The notes beneath the pieces are model-generated. The model was not told the DNA's origin, searched no databases, and worked only from the letters and a program-made list of their open reading frames with translations. Made by a program: the position numbers and the translations under genes. Of a stretch of DNA of 64,000 nucleotides, positions 23,461 through 35,600 are shown piece by piece. This DNA is from Solen grandis (taxonomy: Eukaryota; Mollusca; Bivalvia; Adapedonta; Solenidae). Numbering within the stretch: the first letter of the stretch is position 1; every line of letters begins with the position of its first letter. The stretch is taken from NCBI GenBank assembly GCA_021229015.1, contig CM037787.1:40198118-40262117 (forward strand), given 5' to 3'.

Positions 23461-25386
23461 CGAAAGGTCGAAAGCTGTCGAATATTGCACAGAAAAGACA
23501 TATGATTTTTTGTTTGTTTTTCCTTTATAAAACTATTTTGCACATCAAAATAAACGAGGAATATGAGTCATTCTTGAAGTAAAAGATAATACCCATGTTA
23601 CACAAGGAACTGGAACTCTGCAGGTTTACGTTTAATATTGTGGACCAAATTTCCTTTTTAAATTGAAATTAGGATATTAGATTTATGCTCTATAATCCGT
23701 TTGAGGTAAAAAAATCCAAAAAACTTGGTAAATCTAAATATCTCAGTTGATATAAGTTATATTTTACAATATTTCGTGAGAATTCCTAAAGACTCGGTAC
23801 CAACACTGGTAGCGATATTTTTGGATGATCAATAAAAACACGTGTTTTATATGGTATATATGTTAATTTTTATTAATTATTATTATTATTAAGTGCGTCG
23901 ATTAGTTCATATTAGTATCAATACTGTTAGCCAATAAGGTAATAATTCATGTTATTTAATCTTTTATTTGAATATTATATTTAAACATGTATTTCAAAAT
24001 GTGTATCTACCAAGTTTAAGAACTTCCGTATGACTTAGCTTTAAGTATTGTGGACAGAAGTTTAGCCAGTTTATATTCCATGAGTTCTTTCCCCTTTCGT
24101 CTTATTGCGGGAATTAAGAAATCATTGAAGCAAGGCTCTGTAGAAAACATGTACATTAGATAACATGCACATTGGAGTCGACGACAACAGCCGTGCATTA
24201 TACATGTAGCCCAAGTCGCAGTGGAATATTTTTTCCGTTTTTTTTTTAAATATATTTTCTAACCAATTTTAAGTAAAATCAAATTAACAATTTCAAAGCC
24301 TACACAGAAAGGGTCCTGACGAATTGTTTGCCCTGTTAACAATGTACTCATCATGAATGTGAATGAAAAATGACCAAAACTTTGGATGGGATGAGCCATT
24401 TGACCTATCAGTCACAAAAACTTACGTTTTCTGGTCAAAGTGAATTATTATAAAATACGTATCATTAACTGTAATATTTTGTATCATATTGTTCGAAACC
24501 ATGGCTTCCCATTCGCTTTTCTAGCGGAGATATAAGATGTAAAATGTTGGCATGTCTTTGAAATTTAAATAACGATAACAACCGTCGGTAGTGATTCAAT
24601 GAAATCAGTTACTTAGCTGTTGTCGTCGATTCAAACATGGATAGGAACAACAATTCCCTCAGTAAATCAAATTGGGGTAATATCTCGGAAGAAGTTTCAA
24701 CTTCTCAGTCAAGTCTTCCAACCCAGGATTTCTTTTTTCGAAATGATGCCGATAACCTCATTGACTACACAAACGTTAAGCCATTCTGACAGGCATAACT
24801 CCAGTGCCTTCCTAAGCCTATCGAATTACACCTACCATACGTAACGCTAAGTAATGTTTGAATAATTAGGGGCGAATATTATCATGATTCATGTTTCTTG
24901 AATAAAAAATAATTGTCAGTCAATATGGAATACATATGCATCTAAATAAAGGTGTAGCTGAACTATTTCGTAAATCAGAAATGGCGGAATGCGCTCAAAA
25001 TGTAAGATTTTATTATTACTTAGTGTTAAGTATTTTTGGTGGAATTAGAACCAGAAATGCTATCAATCACTATCAGAAATGACCCAGGTTGTTATACAGG
25101 CAACGCTATACGTCGGCATCATTGATATTTAAGTAAGCATACAAGATGTGGTTGAAAATGGCCGAATCTTAAGATATTTAAGATTTATCAAGATTTTTTT
25201 TAAACTTTAAACGGACTACTCTCCTGACTGTAAGTATGACAACGATACTTGCGCTAAGTAAGGACTGATTTACGTGAGTGATAAAGTTACCGATTAAGAA
25301 ATGTCAATCTTGAAATATGCGTCTTAAAGTTTTATAAATATGAATTTTCTTGTATAAATCTATAACTTAATGAATCTTTAAATTAT

Positions 25387-26340
25387 CCAGAGACGTATAA
25401 ACAGAGATTAACAGCTTATTCTTTGCCCATATCGATTTTCTGAAGTCGCGCGCGGCCAACGAGACTTCAACGAGGACGGTCCGAATTTGGAATCAAATAC
25501 ATATTTATGGTAAGTTTCAATGGATATTTAAAGTAACATGGTATCGATATGGTTATTTTGTTTAGTCGATTATTTGTTCGATTGCTTTTGACATAAACGC
25601 CTATGCAGTTGATCGACATCACGGTGAGACGAAATTAAGGGAATCAATCAGTAAGCAATCATTCTACATGTTTGTCTTTGAAGATTTTGTGTTACTAACA
25701 CCAGTCACTCTATTCTGCAAAAATCACGGGTTAATCCTGCACGTATGCGAGGATATCGTGTATCTGGACGTTTTCTCATGCCGCGCTTTGCCATATCGGA
25801 CCAGTTATCTATCCCCCTCTCTTAATTATAACTGACTAGACTTGACTATTTGAGTTTACCGTCGCTTCGACAGTATTTCAGTATTTCAGTCATATAGCGA
25901 CGTCCAGCTAATTACAGGTGGAGGAAGACCCGAATGCACGGAGGCATCCGGGTAGAACCAACGACCACTGCAAGCCAGCTGGATGGCTTCCTCACATGAA
26001 AATCCGAATGACCCTGCCGGGATTCGAACCAACGCGATGAGGGGCTGAGTGAGTGTTAAAGTCAGAGACTTTACCCACTTGGCCCTTAACTATACCTATT
26101 AAAACTTAAAAAAAAGTTCTCAAATAATGCATCCGACTCCCTTTCCTTCTTTAACATTTTTGCTAATAGTGTTTACTAAAAGTATTTGGAAAGTTATTGT
26201 TGTTTTGTAAGAATTCCCCAAGCCCTAACGAAATGCCCGGTACCCGTGTGACAGGACGGCGCTCTCTCGTTAACTTTCGAGGCACGCGATAAAGCGCGTT
26301 ATTTCGGAAAACTGTCCAATCTCTGTTTATAAGTCTCTGG
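25387..26340. mobile_element. TIR element, unit C copy
   Basis: Same inverted ends as 7332-8308. The nested SINE has small deletions here. Confidence 0.65.
25877..26090 (-). mobile_element. tRNA-Leu/Ser-like SINE, unit C copy
   Basis: Co-linear with 7829-8045. The head is eroded: the box A region GGCCACGGAGG is lost near 26080. Confidence 0.65.
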
Positions 26341-26660
26341 TATATCATACCATAGAAATAACTGTGTAGAATCTGAGCAGCAAACAAATTAGATTCAGAT
26401 CAGGGTCTCCTCTTATAGCTCATATATAGGAGCTCATATTTAACACGACTATATGTGGTTAATGTGTGTGTGTGTGTTTTCAGTAACCCAATTCGTAATA
26501 TTTTGTTTTATACTTTTTCTTATTAAATTATCTATACTTTTGTTATACATAAACGTATCATATAAATATCAAAGAATACTATAAATACAGAGCAGTGCTC
26601 ACACATCTCTCTCTCTGTCTCTGATGCATATATAGGAGGCAAATATCATTTCGGTTAATA

Positions 26661-26666
26661 TTTATT
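26661..26666 (-). terminator. SGR7 poly(A) signal
   Basis: Minus-strand AATAAA, position conserved with SGR3 and SGR5. Confidence 0.7.
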
Positions 26667-26755
26667 GAATAAATAACATCAACAATTACATACAAATAAT
26701 CACAGGAATGTATTTCTTCTGTTGAAGAAGTTATACAGGCGTCATGCTGAGAAAA

Positions 26756-28370
26756 CTAACCAGCTGAAATAAATAAAAGAAACCTTAAAACATATTTAAA
26801 GCATTGAATCAAATCAATTTAAAAATTAATTGTTTATATACATTTAAGTTTTGAAAGAGGTCCTGTGAATTTTAACCACGTTTGTTCTGTTGCTCCTAAT
26901 TGATGTTGTGAAACGACTTTGAGAGGAAAATATCAAATATTCATATTTCCTTGTAAACTATATCAGAATAATTTTTCAACATTAATAAAAAGATCAACAC
27001 CTATTTACAAAAGCGCAATCCGTATTTTAGTATTGACGGTGGATTAATTTGGCAATGTTATCGATTTATGTACGATGCACTAAAATAAATGCATCTTATA
27101 AATTACCGAACAACGTTGGCTTTTCTACATAGAAAATTAATTTTAGTTGACCAGCGAGGAAGCGCCAAATACTAACACCGTAAAAAGCATTCGTTTTATA
27201 AAACCGCCAAATAAAAAATCCGTCAATAATAAGTCGCATGCAGTATGTTATTTGCGAACAAACGCAAAAATTAGATACAATTCTATTCATATGAAAGTTT
27301 TCATTTTCCCTGTTGTATGGTCATTAAAGCAGTTTCATTTGTGACTTGAGTAGATTGCTGGCAGTTGTATAGAATTTTTAAAACCATAGTTCGATATGCT
27401 GTAACTTTATAAAGAGTCAATATCTCAATCCGTATCACTTACTGAGGGTAGAGTTGACGAGGATGACCTGGTCCGGGGTGCTGGTGTTGCCGAATCCGTT
27501 AAGGAGGAGAGGGAGGAGGACGAGGAGCATGATGAGGGGGACTGAAATATACACACATCAAGTCTTATTGATTTAAATAACAAATGCATTTACAATTTTA
27601 ACAAATCACATTCAAAACGTGCTTCGAGATTAGTAAAATAGAGATGATGTTAAGGTCATCTATCCAGCATTACATCGTTATTATGGTCCATTAAGTGACC
27701 ATGAAAACTTTATTGTAAATGCAAGCTTTTACAGAATTTGAGCAAAGTTGGCTATAACTTCTAGTCGATGGATTCTTGCATCTGCACTGAAGTTTTTTTT
27801 CTGCATTTGAAGAACCATGATTATGATTTTAATGATGGTTGGATTACCTAAATGTACATTATCAGGTGAGGTCAAGTGAACAGATGTATTGAAATCAAAA
27901 GCATGAGACACCATATTTTGGCAACTTAACATTAAATCACAATAATATGACAAACAAGAACGATTGGGTAAATTCGAGAGTTGGAACGATCTTCAATACG
28001 GAAACATTCTTAAAGAGAGATGCAGTCAACATTTCAACTTACGGATTCCACCCAAACCATCCCCATTACCGGCCCCGGCTCCGCCAGCTGGCAAGGGAAC
28101 GTACTGGACTCCCTGTCCGTATCCGTGGCCGGATAATCCGGATCCAACGGACTGTCCTCCGAAACCGGATCCGAAAGATGAACCGACGGACTGTCCGAAA
28201 CCGGATCCGAAAGATGAACCGAAAGATTGTCCGAACCCGGTTGAACCACCGAAGCCATTGTTGTTGTTGTTGTAGTTGTTAAAGTTGTTGTCATTTCCCC
28301 AGAACTCGTCGGCGAGAGCGAGCCCGAGCACGGCACAGAGGGCGACAGTGATGGCGGCGGCGATCTTCAT
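26756..28370 (-). CDS. SGR7: secreted Gly-rich protein
   Basis: Complement of join(26756-26763, 27443-27541, 28043-28370), 144 aa, with promoter and exon 1 at 29154. Signal peptide residues 1-20, DEFWGNDNN, five Asn, GFGGSTGFG, and two long FGSSFGSGFG modules as in SGR5. The Gly-rich linker is altered (GAGNGDGLGG, adding N and D). As in SGR5 the split codon at the exon 2/3 junction encodes Leu. Hydrophobic segment and NTS/NST tail are unchanged. It is the clear sister of SGR5. Confidence 0.85.
27650..27851. mobile_element. Small MITE in SGR7 intron 2
   Basis: Orthologous to 9616-9805 and 18148-18349. Confidence 0.55.
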
Positions 28371-29153
28371 GGTGCTAAGTCTGAAACACGGACGGACAAA
28401 CGTACACATTGGTTTACAATATATTCCAGTATGCTGTACGCATTCTCTCATTGCAATTATATATTATTTTTCAATTTATACAAATCTAAACTGACTTTCC
28501 AGTAGTATTTATACAAAAGACCTAGCTTGTATTGTTATTTATTACCGAATTAGACAAGACTTTTACGAAACGAAGCTCCGTAACATTTCCCGTTATTTCA
28601 GCAAACGAGTCAACAGTTTCAGTTTAAGATTCTGTTTATCGTACATCACAGCGACCCAATTGGTTGTTGTCGTTTCTGTAAATTTGACAGCAGTTGATGA
28701 ATTGAAGAAATATTAAACACGAGCGATTAATTTTATCAGTGTGTTAATGTGATTAAGATCTTGTGATTGCATTCAATCATTCATATAGTAATAAATACAT
28801 TTAATGATTATATAAATCAAAACTTAAAACCACGGCGCATGAATATTGTGATTTTGTTGGTCGCATTATTTAACCAGTTAAAACAGTTATTTAACCAGTT
28901 ATATCGTTAAATATATAAGGTATGTTATAATATCTCAGACAGTAGGTTTTACGATAAACATTCTTGTTTGTATAAGGATATACCATATGGCAGACAATCG
29001 TTTAGATAGATATGTGTGCTTAACAATGCCAATATATCGAAGGATGTCATTAACATTTAGTAAATCAAATCTGAATTAGAAATAAAAAAGGATACATAAA
29101 ATAAATAAATAAATAAATAAATCTTCTCTTTTTATGCATCAACTAGAACTCAC

Positions 29154-29270
29154 CTGTTGAGTGATGTGTGAGCAAATTTGTAATGGCGGTCCTTATATAC
29201 AGCTAGCCGTCTAGGTTCACGCCGGGAGTGACGTAAGGCTCCACCCTAAGGTAGTGCAGCTGTCAAATGG
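29154..29270 (-). promoter_or_regulatory. SGR7 promoter and non-coding exon 1
   Basis: TATATAAG complement of 29192-29199; TGACGTAA at 29229-29236; CAGCTG/CAAATGG to 29270; exon 1 ends at 29154. Intron 1 (28381-29153) has only AT-rich DNA. Confidence 0.75.
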
Positions 29271-29822
29271 TTTTCTTCAGTTGTGTTAAGTAGTTTAGAC
29301 CTTTAAATTAAAATTATATAGAATTTCTATGATGAAAAATTGAAAATCATGATAAATTTAAGCATTTTATAACATAAACGCGGCCCAAATCATAACACCG
29401 AAATGAGAGATAAAATGAAATTGATATGTAATGGGAAAATGTACACATAGAAAGGCGAAATATTTTGGTTCCAGGGCTGTATTAAGCATCTTACAAACAT
29501 TTGCATATCTACACTCACTCATCCATCCATCCATCACATCCATCCATCCATACATATATTCATAGAGAAATAAGTTTACCATGCCATCTTATTTAGCGAA
29601 TATCATAATGATCATAGTAGAGCAATTATTTTAGTTTTATTTATTTATTTATTTTAATCAGTTTAATGATCATTTGTCAGGCCAAAATATTTGTGACATT
29701 TATTTTTCTAGATCACGAATCCTTGTTCCTAAATCTTTCAGGTCATGTTTATTTAAAATGAAATAATACTTTTTCTTCATCTCACCTTATTTATTTTTCA
29801 CACGTCTAACAACACGTATCTA

Positions 29823-29823
<1 letters not shown>

Positions 29824-29906
<83 letters not shown>
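29824..29906. repeat. (CAA)n microsatellite
   Basis: About 27 uninterrupted CAA units. The paralogous site in unit A (1868-1895) has about nine. Confidence 0.9.
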
Positions 29907-30211
29907 ATCAGATGATACAGCGCTACATTTGCTATAGAGACAGACAATGTGGTCTGATTTAACATAACTTACTTATTTTTAGTTTCGTGTTGGAAGTAAC
30001 CTTTGATGCAACAGTATTTCAGCCATACAGTTACCCCCTGCTATTTACAGGCGAAGGGAGATTTCAGGTCACGTGTTCTCAAAATTAAAATTATTACTTT
30101 AGTATGATTTTCATACTCAGACTTAAACTAAGCCCATTAGTTTCATTAAGAATTTGATTATGAAACTCAAATTTGAGTCTGAGAACGCACTTTAGTATCT
30201 TCGAGGACAGT

Positions 30212-30358
30212 AAGAGGCGTCCATTTAGAACCATCAACCTACCGCAAGCCAGCTGGAAGGTCTCCTAAAATGAATAATCGGAGAGACTCGAACCCATAGT
30301 GTTGAGGGGCTAAGTAACTAAGTCAGCTACTATATACACGCTCCACTACGAGGCCCCT
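30212..30358 (-). mobile_element. tRNA-derived SINE, unit D copy
   Basis: Co-linear with 2170-2321, box B on the minus strand. Confidence 0.6.
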
Positions 30359-30575
30359 AGTGATATTCTACCACCAGAATACGACAGAGTGCTGATTGAT
30401 TTGGGTATATTGACAGTTTACAGTGGTTATCACTACCAGCCGTGATCATGTTAGGTAAATTATAATTTGCTTTAAAGGCACTCCTTTTTGTATACGTTTC
30501 CAGATTATTTCGTTTTGGAACACACCAGTATCAAAGGAGTCAGCAGTATGATTATTAAAAACCATAATTGCAGAG

Positions 30576-30634
30576 TTCCAGGTGGTCTAGTGTTTAAAGA
30601 GTCTATCTCGGGAGCTGGGGGCCGTGGGTTCGAC
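30576..30634 (+). mobile_element. SINE head fragment, unit D copy
   Basis: Box A-like TGGTCTAGTGTT and a box B remnant GGGTTCGAC, then directly 'TTACAAATATGCACAGG'. About 100 bp present in unit A is absent. Confidence 0.5.
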
Positions 30635-30965
30635 TTACAAATATGCACAGGTGTACTTGGAGTTAAGTTGTGTCTTAAATTCATCTGTTTAAATGTTGCT
30701 AGCTTAATTTCAATACCCTGTGTAAAAGCTACATGCTACACTTTCAAAGCTGGCGAAGCTAATTTAATATTTGATATAGATGTGGCGCCAACCTGTTTTT
30801 TTTTTTAGAAGCATAGCATCATCTGGCGGGCAAAATGAATACTGCCTTATCTGAGTGACAAGATCGGTAAATGTTCAAGACCTTTCTGATTGAGGTTGAA
30901 CTACAGAGAAAATTTGCTCTAGATCAAATACATGTACTATAATTATTAGAATATTGGTTAGTTTA

Positions 30966-31087
30966 AGTTCCTGTAATAGTTCCGCTACGTCTTGGACTAT
31001 TTAACCTCTACCAAGATATCCAAGGTACCCTAATGAATCATTAGGGAACCTTGGTTATCCCCGTGAAAGGACATGAGGTCCGAAATG
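30966..31087. repeat. Hairpin repeat, copy 1
   Basis: 'CCTGTAATAGTTCCGCTACG' followed by a near-perfect inverted repeat around CCAAGGTACCCTAATG / CATTAGGGAACCTTGG. A second copy is at 35071-35191. Probably a small interspersed foldback element. Confidence 0.6.
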
Positions 31088-31794
31088 TGGAGGAACCATT
31101 ACAATGAATTTACCTTAATTTATCTCGTGACTTATACACCCGTGTGTGTGTGTGTTGTTTTTTTTGTGTGTTTTTTTGTGTTGTTGTTGTTTTGTTTTGA
31201 CAAACCTTATCATCAACGTGATTTACTTGAATGTCTTTATTTTCCGGTCATTGGTTAATCGTGGTTTGATTAATTCAATGGTTGACTTTTTGATGCTGGT
31301 GTAAGCCTCTGGGAAAATTCGTTGGTTTTCCAATGGGAAATAATACAGTAAATCATTAAATTTGCTCTTTTTCAATATACGGTATATATGGTAGCAAAAC
31401 CAATATGGCGACTCTATAAACGTTCACCTTGTAAATGCTAAAAAAATGTTGTTGTTTTTTTCTTGAGAAAGGCACATTTTTGTCGAAATATTGAAAAAGA
31501 GTGAATTTAATTGTTTACGGTAAGACTCTGGAATTTAACTATAACTAATAATGTGTGGCAATCTATACCAGATTGTCAATATACCCATTTCCGTCAGCAC
31601 TTTGTTTTGGCGTTACCTACAAAAGTCAAGTTTTTTTGCAACTGCATATATGTCATTATCTATCATTCCAGATTATGATTTAAACAACATTTTTTTAAAC
31701 TATGTTTACATTTATGATGATTTTTTTTTAATTTAAAAAAATAATACAGTTTTTTTTTTTTTTTTCATGTTAAGGACCAAAGTCCTGAATTGAA
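31088..31794. other. Spacer upstream of SGR8, no gene recognised
   Basis: AT-rich, with TG/T-rich runs (31143-31197) and a poly(T) run (31750-31765). No exon or known repeat recognised. Confidence 0.5.
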
Positions 31795-31907
31795 TTGACA
31801 GCTTTACTACCTTAGGGTGGAGCCTTACGTCACTCCCGACGTGAACCTAGACGGCTAGCTGTATATAAGGACCGCCATTGCAAATTTTCTCACACATCAC
31901 TCAACAG
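31795..31907 (+). promoter_or_regulatory. SGR8 promoter and non-coding exon 1
   Basis: Plus-strand version of the SGR promoter: TTGACAGCT, CTACCTTAGGGTGGAGC, bZIP-like TTACGTCA at 31825-31832, GACGGCTAGC, TATATAAG at 31862-31869. A short leader ends TCACTCAACAG/GTGAGTT at 31907. It is nearly identical to the minus-strand promoters of SGR1, 5 and 7, in inverted orientation. Intron 1 is 258 bp. Confidence 0.8.
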
Positions 31908-32176
31908 GTGAGTTCTAGTTGATGCATAAAAACAGAGAAAGAAATGGGAGTTTCTTTCTATCTATCTATCTGTCGGTAATTCAAATTTGATTTACGAAAT
32001 GTCGATGCTATCCTTTGATATATCTAGCATCTACACCCGTCGGTAATTCAAATGATTTTCGAAATTATAATCCTTGAAATATAGATGCTAGTAGATATTA
32101 AATCGGTTACTATATAGAAATTTAAAAATATAAATTGCATTTGTTAATGCCTATCTTAGTTTCAGGACTTAGCACC

Positions 32177-33782
32177 ATGAAGATCGCCGCCGCCATCACT
32201 GTCGCCCTCTGTGCCGTGCTCGGGCTCGCTCTCGCCGACGAGTTCTGGGGAAATGACAACAACTTTAACAACTACAACAACAACAATGGCTTCGGTGGAT
32301 CCGCTGGGTTCGGGCAATCATTCGGTTCATCCTTCGGGTCTGGTTTGGGACAGTCCGTCGGTTCATCCTACGGATCCAGTTTCGGAGGACAGTCCGTTGG
32401 ATCCGGATTATCCGGCTACGGATACGGACAGGGAGTCCAGTACGTTCCCTTGCCAGCTGGCGGAGCCGGGGCCGGTACCGGGGGTGGTCTGGGTGGAATC
32501 TGTAAGTTGAACTCGTTTTGTTCTTAATCTTGTTTAAATCTCATCATTTCTTTTACGTCTTGTTGTCTTGCAATTGTTCCTTAATTTAATATTCTCTTGC
32601 TTTTAGTACTTTTTAGTACGTTGCCTCATTATTTCTATTTAAATACAATGTCCAGCTATTCTCTACTTTGTAATATTAACAGATACTTTACATGGACATA
32701 TTCTCTGTTTCTTACCCCGACACACATTTAATTAACACTATTATAAAAGTTAATGCACTTTTTAAATCAACATGTGCACATTTTCAGTCCCTCTAATCAT
32801 GCTCCTCGTCCTCCTCCCTCTCCTCCTTAACGGATTCGGCAACACCAGCACCCCGGACCAGGTCATCCTCGTCAACTCTACTCTCAGTAAGTGATACGGT
32901 TTGTGTCCATATCGAATTTTCTAAACAGATTCAATTAATTCAATTGATTTTATATCCAAATTATCAGTGTTCACATAATGGAGAAAATAAAAAAATAAAA
33001 TAAAATAAAAACTTATCTCAAAATAAATGCATCCTAATTTTGCATAGTTTGTATTTTAAGCACTGCTTTATTTGGCGGTTCTTAAAAACGGATGTTTGGG
33101 TTCTCGTGATGGAAAGCTATCGATGTTTTATAGATTAAATATCATGCATTAATTTTGGGGCATTATATTTAAATTTTTATCGCATCCAGTGTCAATAATA
33201 ATTTGTATCCGAATACATTATATATAGGATCTGACATGAATTGTTATTTTATATCAAATTTGATTAAACGAGTTCATGAACAAGTTAAGTAAAATTGATA
33301 TAAATTCTTTTTTTTTTTTTTTTTTTGTAATCTAACACCAAGATATTAGTTGCAATTAATAATTGAAAATAACAATTAAACGTGTATATCTCTCATACTT
33401 TTTCAACATCATATGAACAATGCACTTTTTTTTTTTAATCAAATTTAGTTGCGTCAAACACAACTTAATCAGCTGTTCGCTATCAACACTGCATATATAT
33501 AGAATATTCGCAAATTGTATTATAGAAACAAAAATGATGAAGCTCATCCTTAACTGTTTTAGTGTACATGCATTATCAAGCTCTAAGCATTTTTGGTGAA
33601 ATTCGAGCCTGATAATTTCATACTTAAAGTCATTTCAAAGTACCTTTAAATGCATCCTAACAAATATTAACATCACTTCTTTTGAAGCATGCATATATAT
33701 AAAGAATAATTGTGTAAGTTGATTCGCTCCAATCATTTTGATATATCTGAATGTATTGTTTTCTTTTCTTTCAGCTGGTTAG
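32177..33782 (+). CDS. SGR8: secreted Gly-rich protein, complete gene
   Basis: Join of 32177-32501, 32788-32886 and 33775-33782, 143 aa. Acceptor CAG/GACTTAGCACC precedes the ATG. Signal peptide residues 1-20, DEFWGNDNN, four Asn, GFGGSAGFG, then GQSFGSSFGSG / GQSVGSSYGSS modules, GYGYGQGVQYVPLPAGG, a Gly/Ala/Thr linker, PLIMLLVLLPLLLNGFG, NTS and NST sequons, T-G-stop. The coding exons are almost identical to SGR10, 13 kb away, although no intron aligns. The promoter is intact, so this is one of the best candidates for an expressed copy. Confidence 0.88.
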
Positions 33783-33872
33783 TTTCCTCGTTATAACGCC
33801 TGTTTGACATCTTCAGGAGAGGAAAGGCTTCCCTGTGATTATTTATATGTGATTAGTTATGTCATACTTTTT

Positions 33873-33878
33873 AATAAA
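33873..33878 (+). terminator. SGR8 poly(A) signal AATAAA
   Basis: AATAAA about 90 bp past the stop. The 3' UTR is diverged from SGR2/4/6 but keeps the GGAAAG(G/C)CTTCC element. Confidence 0.7.
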
Positions 33879-35070
33879 TATAAACAAAAACAAAAGTGGC
33901 TTACTTTATATACATCAGAGAGAGAGAGAGAGAGGACCTAGTTTTATTCCTGATTATTTATATAAACACGTAACAAACATTAATACATAGTCTTATAAGA
34001 AAAAGAAACCACAACTCATATATAATAAATATTATAAATACCACCGCGTATGTGTATTGCTTTGACACAGAAACGAAATCATTATAGATGCAACATGTCA
34101 GATATTTGCAATAATTATTATTGTTTATCCAGCGAGTTATTTCGACATTTCAAGTCAATCCTTTTGATAGTGTTTAAATGAAGCTTCGAACAAAATAAAA
34201 TAAAGGGAGATAATTTGAAAAGACACCTTGTCTACATGTCATCTATGTATCTTTAAGAATTCAAGAAAATCATTTTCTAATAGTTAATCTCTGGAAAGCC
34301 ATAATTCTGTAATGAATTGCTGATGATATGCATGCCTATGTTAAATTAATTAAAAGAAAGAAAGAAATAAAGAAAGAAATAAATAAAGAAAAAACAAACA
34401 AACAAACATGCCGAAAATATATTAATCCCATGAAGTTTCACTCAGTTTTTTTTTATGATAAAGTGTCCATAATAACGTATATAAAAAAACACAAAGAGCC
34501 ACAATTCTGTGTATTATCAAACAATCCTTACATTCCGACGATATGCAAAAGTAGACTCTATACGGAACATTCCTGTGAAATTTCATCCATTCAAACCAAG
34601 GAGTTTTGAGAATGAAGTGCGGAACAGACAGACGAACAGAAAAACGGACGGACTAGTATACCCCACAACATTGGTACAAACAGAACAGACCCAGATCAGA
34701 CGCCGGAAGACTGATTAAGACCCCCCACTGTGTACACAAACAATATTGTAAACATTGTCTATACAATTTGCACAAGAAAGAAAAATCGATTGTTTCATAA
34801 ACTATTTTAAGTTTTGTGAATTAATATTCATCATATAAATTCGTGACGCAAAGGGTTCACACTCTAAGTTTCAGGGACATATTTCTTACACTGAGCAAAA
34901 GAATCGATCATTTCTTAATCATTCGTATTAATCAGGTACCACATTCTGCCAACCTTATTTAGCTCGAAGTAAAATTATAATACTTATGGTCGAATTTTAT
35001 TACCCTTCTTCTCAAATAAAAATACCCAGATATTTCAATTCTTTACAGACAGTGTTAGTTATTAGGGTAA
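33879..35070. other. Intergenic, no gene recognised
   Basis: AG run (33916-33932), A-rich stretch (34347-34400) and otherwise unremarkable AT-rich DNA. Confidence 0.5.
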
Positions 35071-35191
35071 AGTCCCTGTAATGGTTCCGCTACGTCTTGG
35101 ACCACTTAACCTCCTCCAAGATAACCAAGGTACCCTAATAAAACATTAGGAAACCTTGGTTATCTCCGTGAGAGGCCATGAGGTCCGATAT
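35071..35191. repeat. Hairpin repeat, copy 2
   Basis: Same family as 30966-31087: CCAAGATAACCAAGGTACCC against GGAAACCTTGGTTATC, flanked by the same 'GGTTCCGCTACGTCTTGGAC' and 'GGCCATGAGGTCCGA' sequences. Confidence 0.6.
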
Positions 35192-35358
35192 GATTTCAAG
35201 ATTCAAAATTCAAGATTTTTATTTCAATAAACCAGAAGGTCATTAGACCCATGTGGTATCATTACATGGCGACAGTATAACATAAATTTACATGCATATT
35301 CAACACTTCATATTAAATTACTTAATATAAACTATGTACCCTCAACACATACAGCTTA

Positions 35359-35600
35359 GTGGGGCCGCTGTGGCCGAGCGGTTACAGTCGTGGACTACAG
35401 CTGTGGGTTCGAATCCCGATAGGGACTTCGGAGTTTTCATGTGAGGAAGCCTTCCAGCTGGCTTGCGGTAGGTCGGTGATTCTACCCGGGTACCTCTGTG
35501 TACTCGGGGTCTTCCTCCACCTGTAATTAGCTGGACGTCGCTATATGATTGAAATACTATCGCAGCGACGGTAAACCCCAATACAACAACAACAACAACA
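35359..35600 (+). mobile_element. tRNA-Leu/Ser-like SINE, full-length
   Basis: Head GGGGCCGCTGTGGCCGAGCG with box A TGGCCGAGCGGTT, box B GGTTCGAATCC, body GAGGAAGCCTTCCAGCTGGC, then CTGTAATTAGCTGGACGTCG, CTATATGATTGAAATACT, CGACGGTAAACCCC and a 3' CAA repeat tail. It looks the most complete of the family in this window. Confidence 0.85.

Larger units (their letters stand above)
19557..29068. repeat. Segmental duplication unit C (SGR6/SGR7)
   Basis: About 9.5 kb, co-linear with unit B but keeping the block B has lost. It carries its own insertion at 22743-23460. Confidence 0.85.
29069..30879. repeat. Partial segmental duplication unit D
   Basis: Starts with the same sequence as units A-C and follows unit A (not B or C) up to about 30879, equivalent to unit A 2951. 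After that the two sequences part: unit A runs into SGR2 intron 1, unit D runs into the spacer and intact promoter of SGR8. Confidence 0.8.

Noticed and set aside
35359..35432. Possible tRNA-Leu/Ser gene
   Set aside because: Promoter boxes only; it continues into the shared SINE body.
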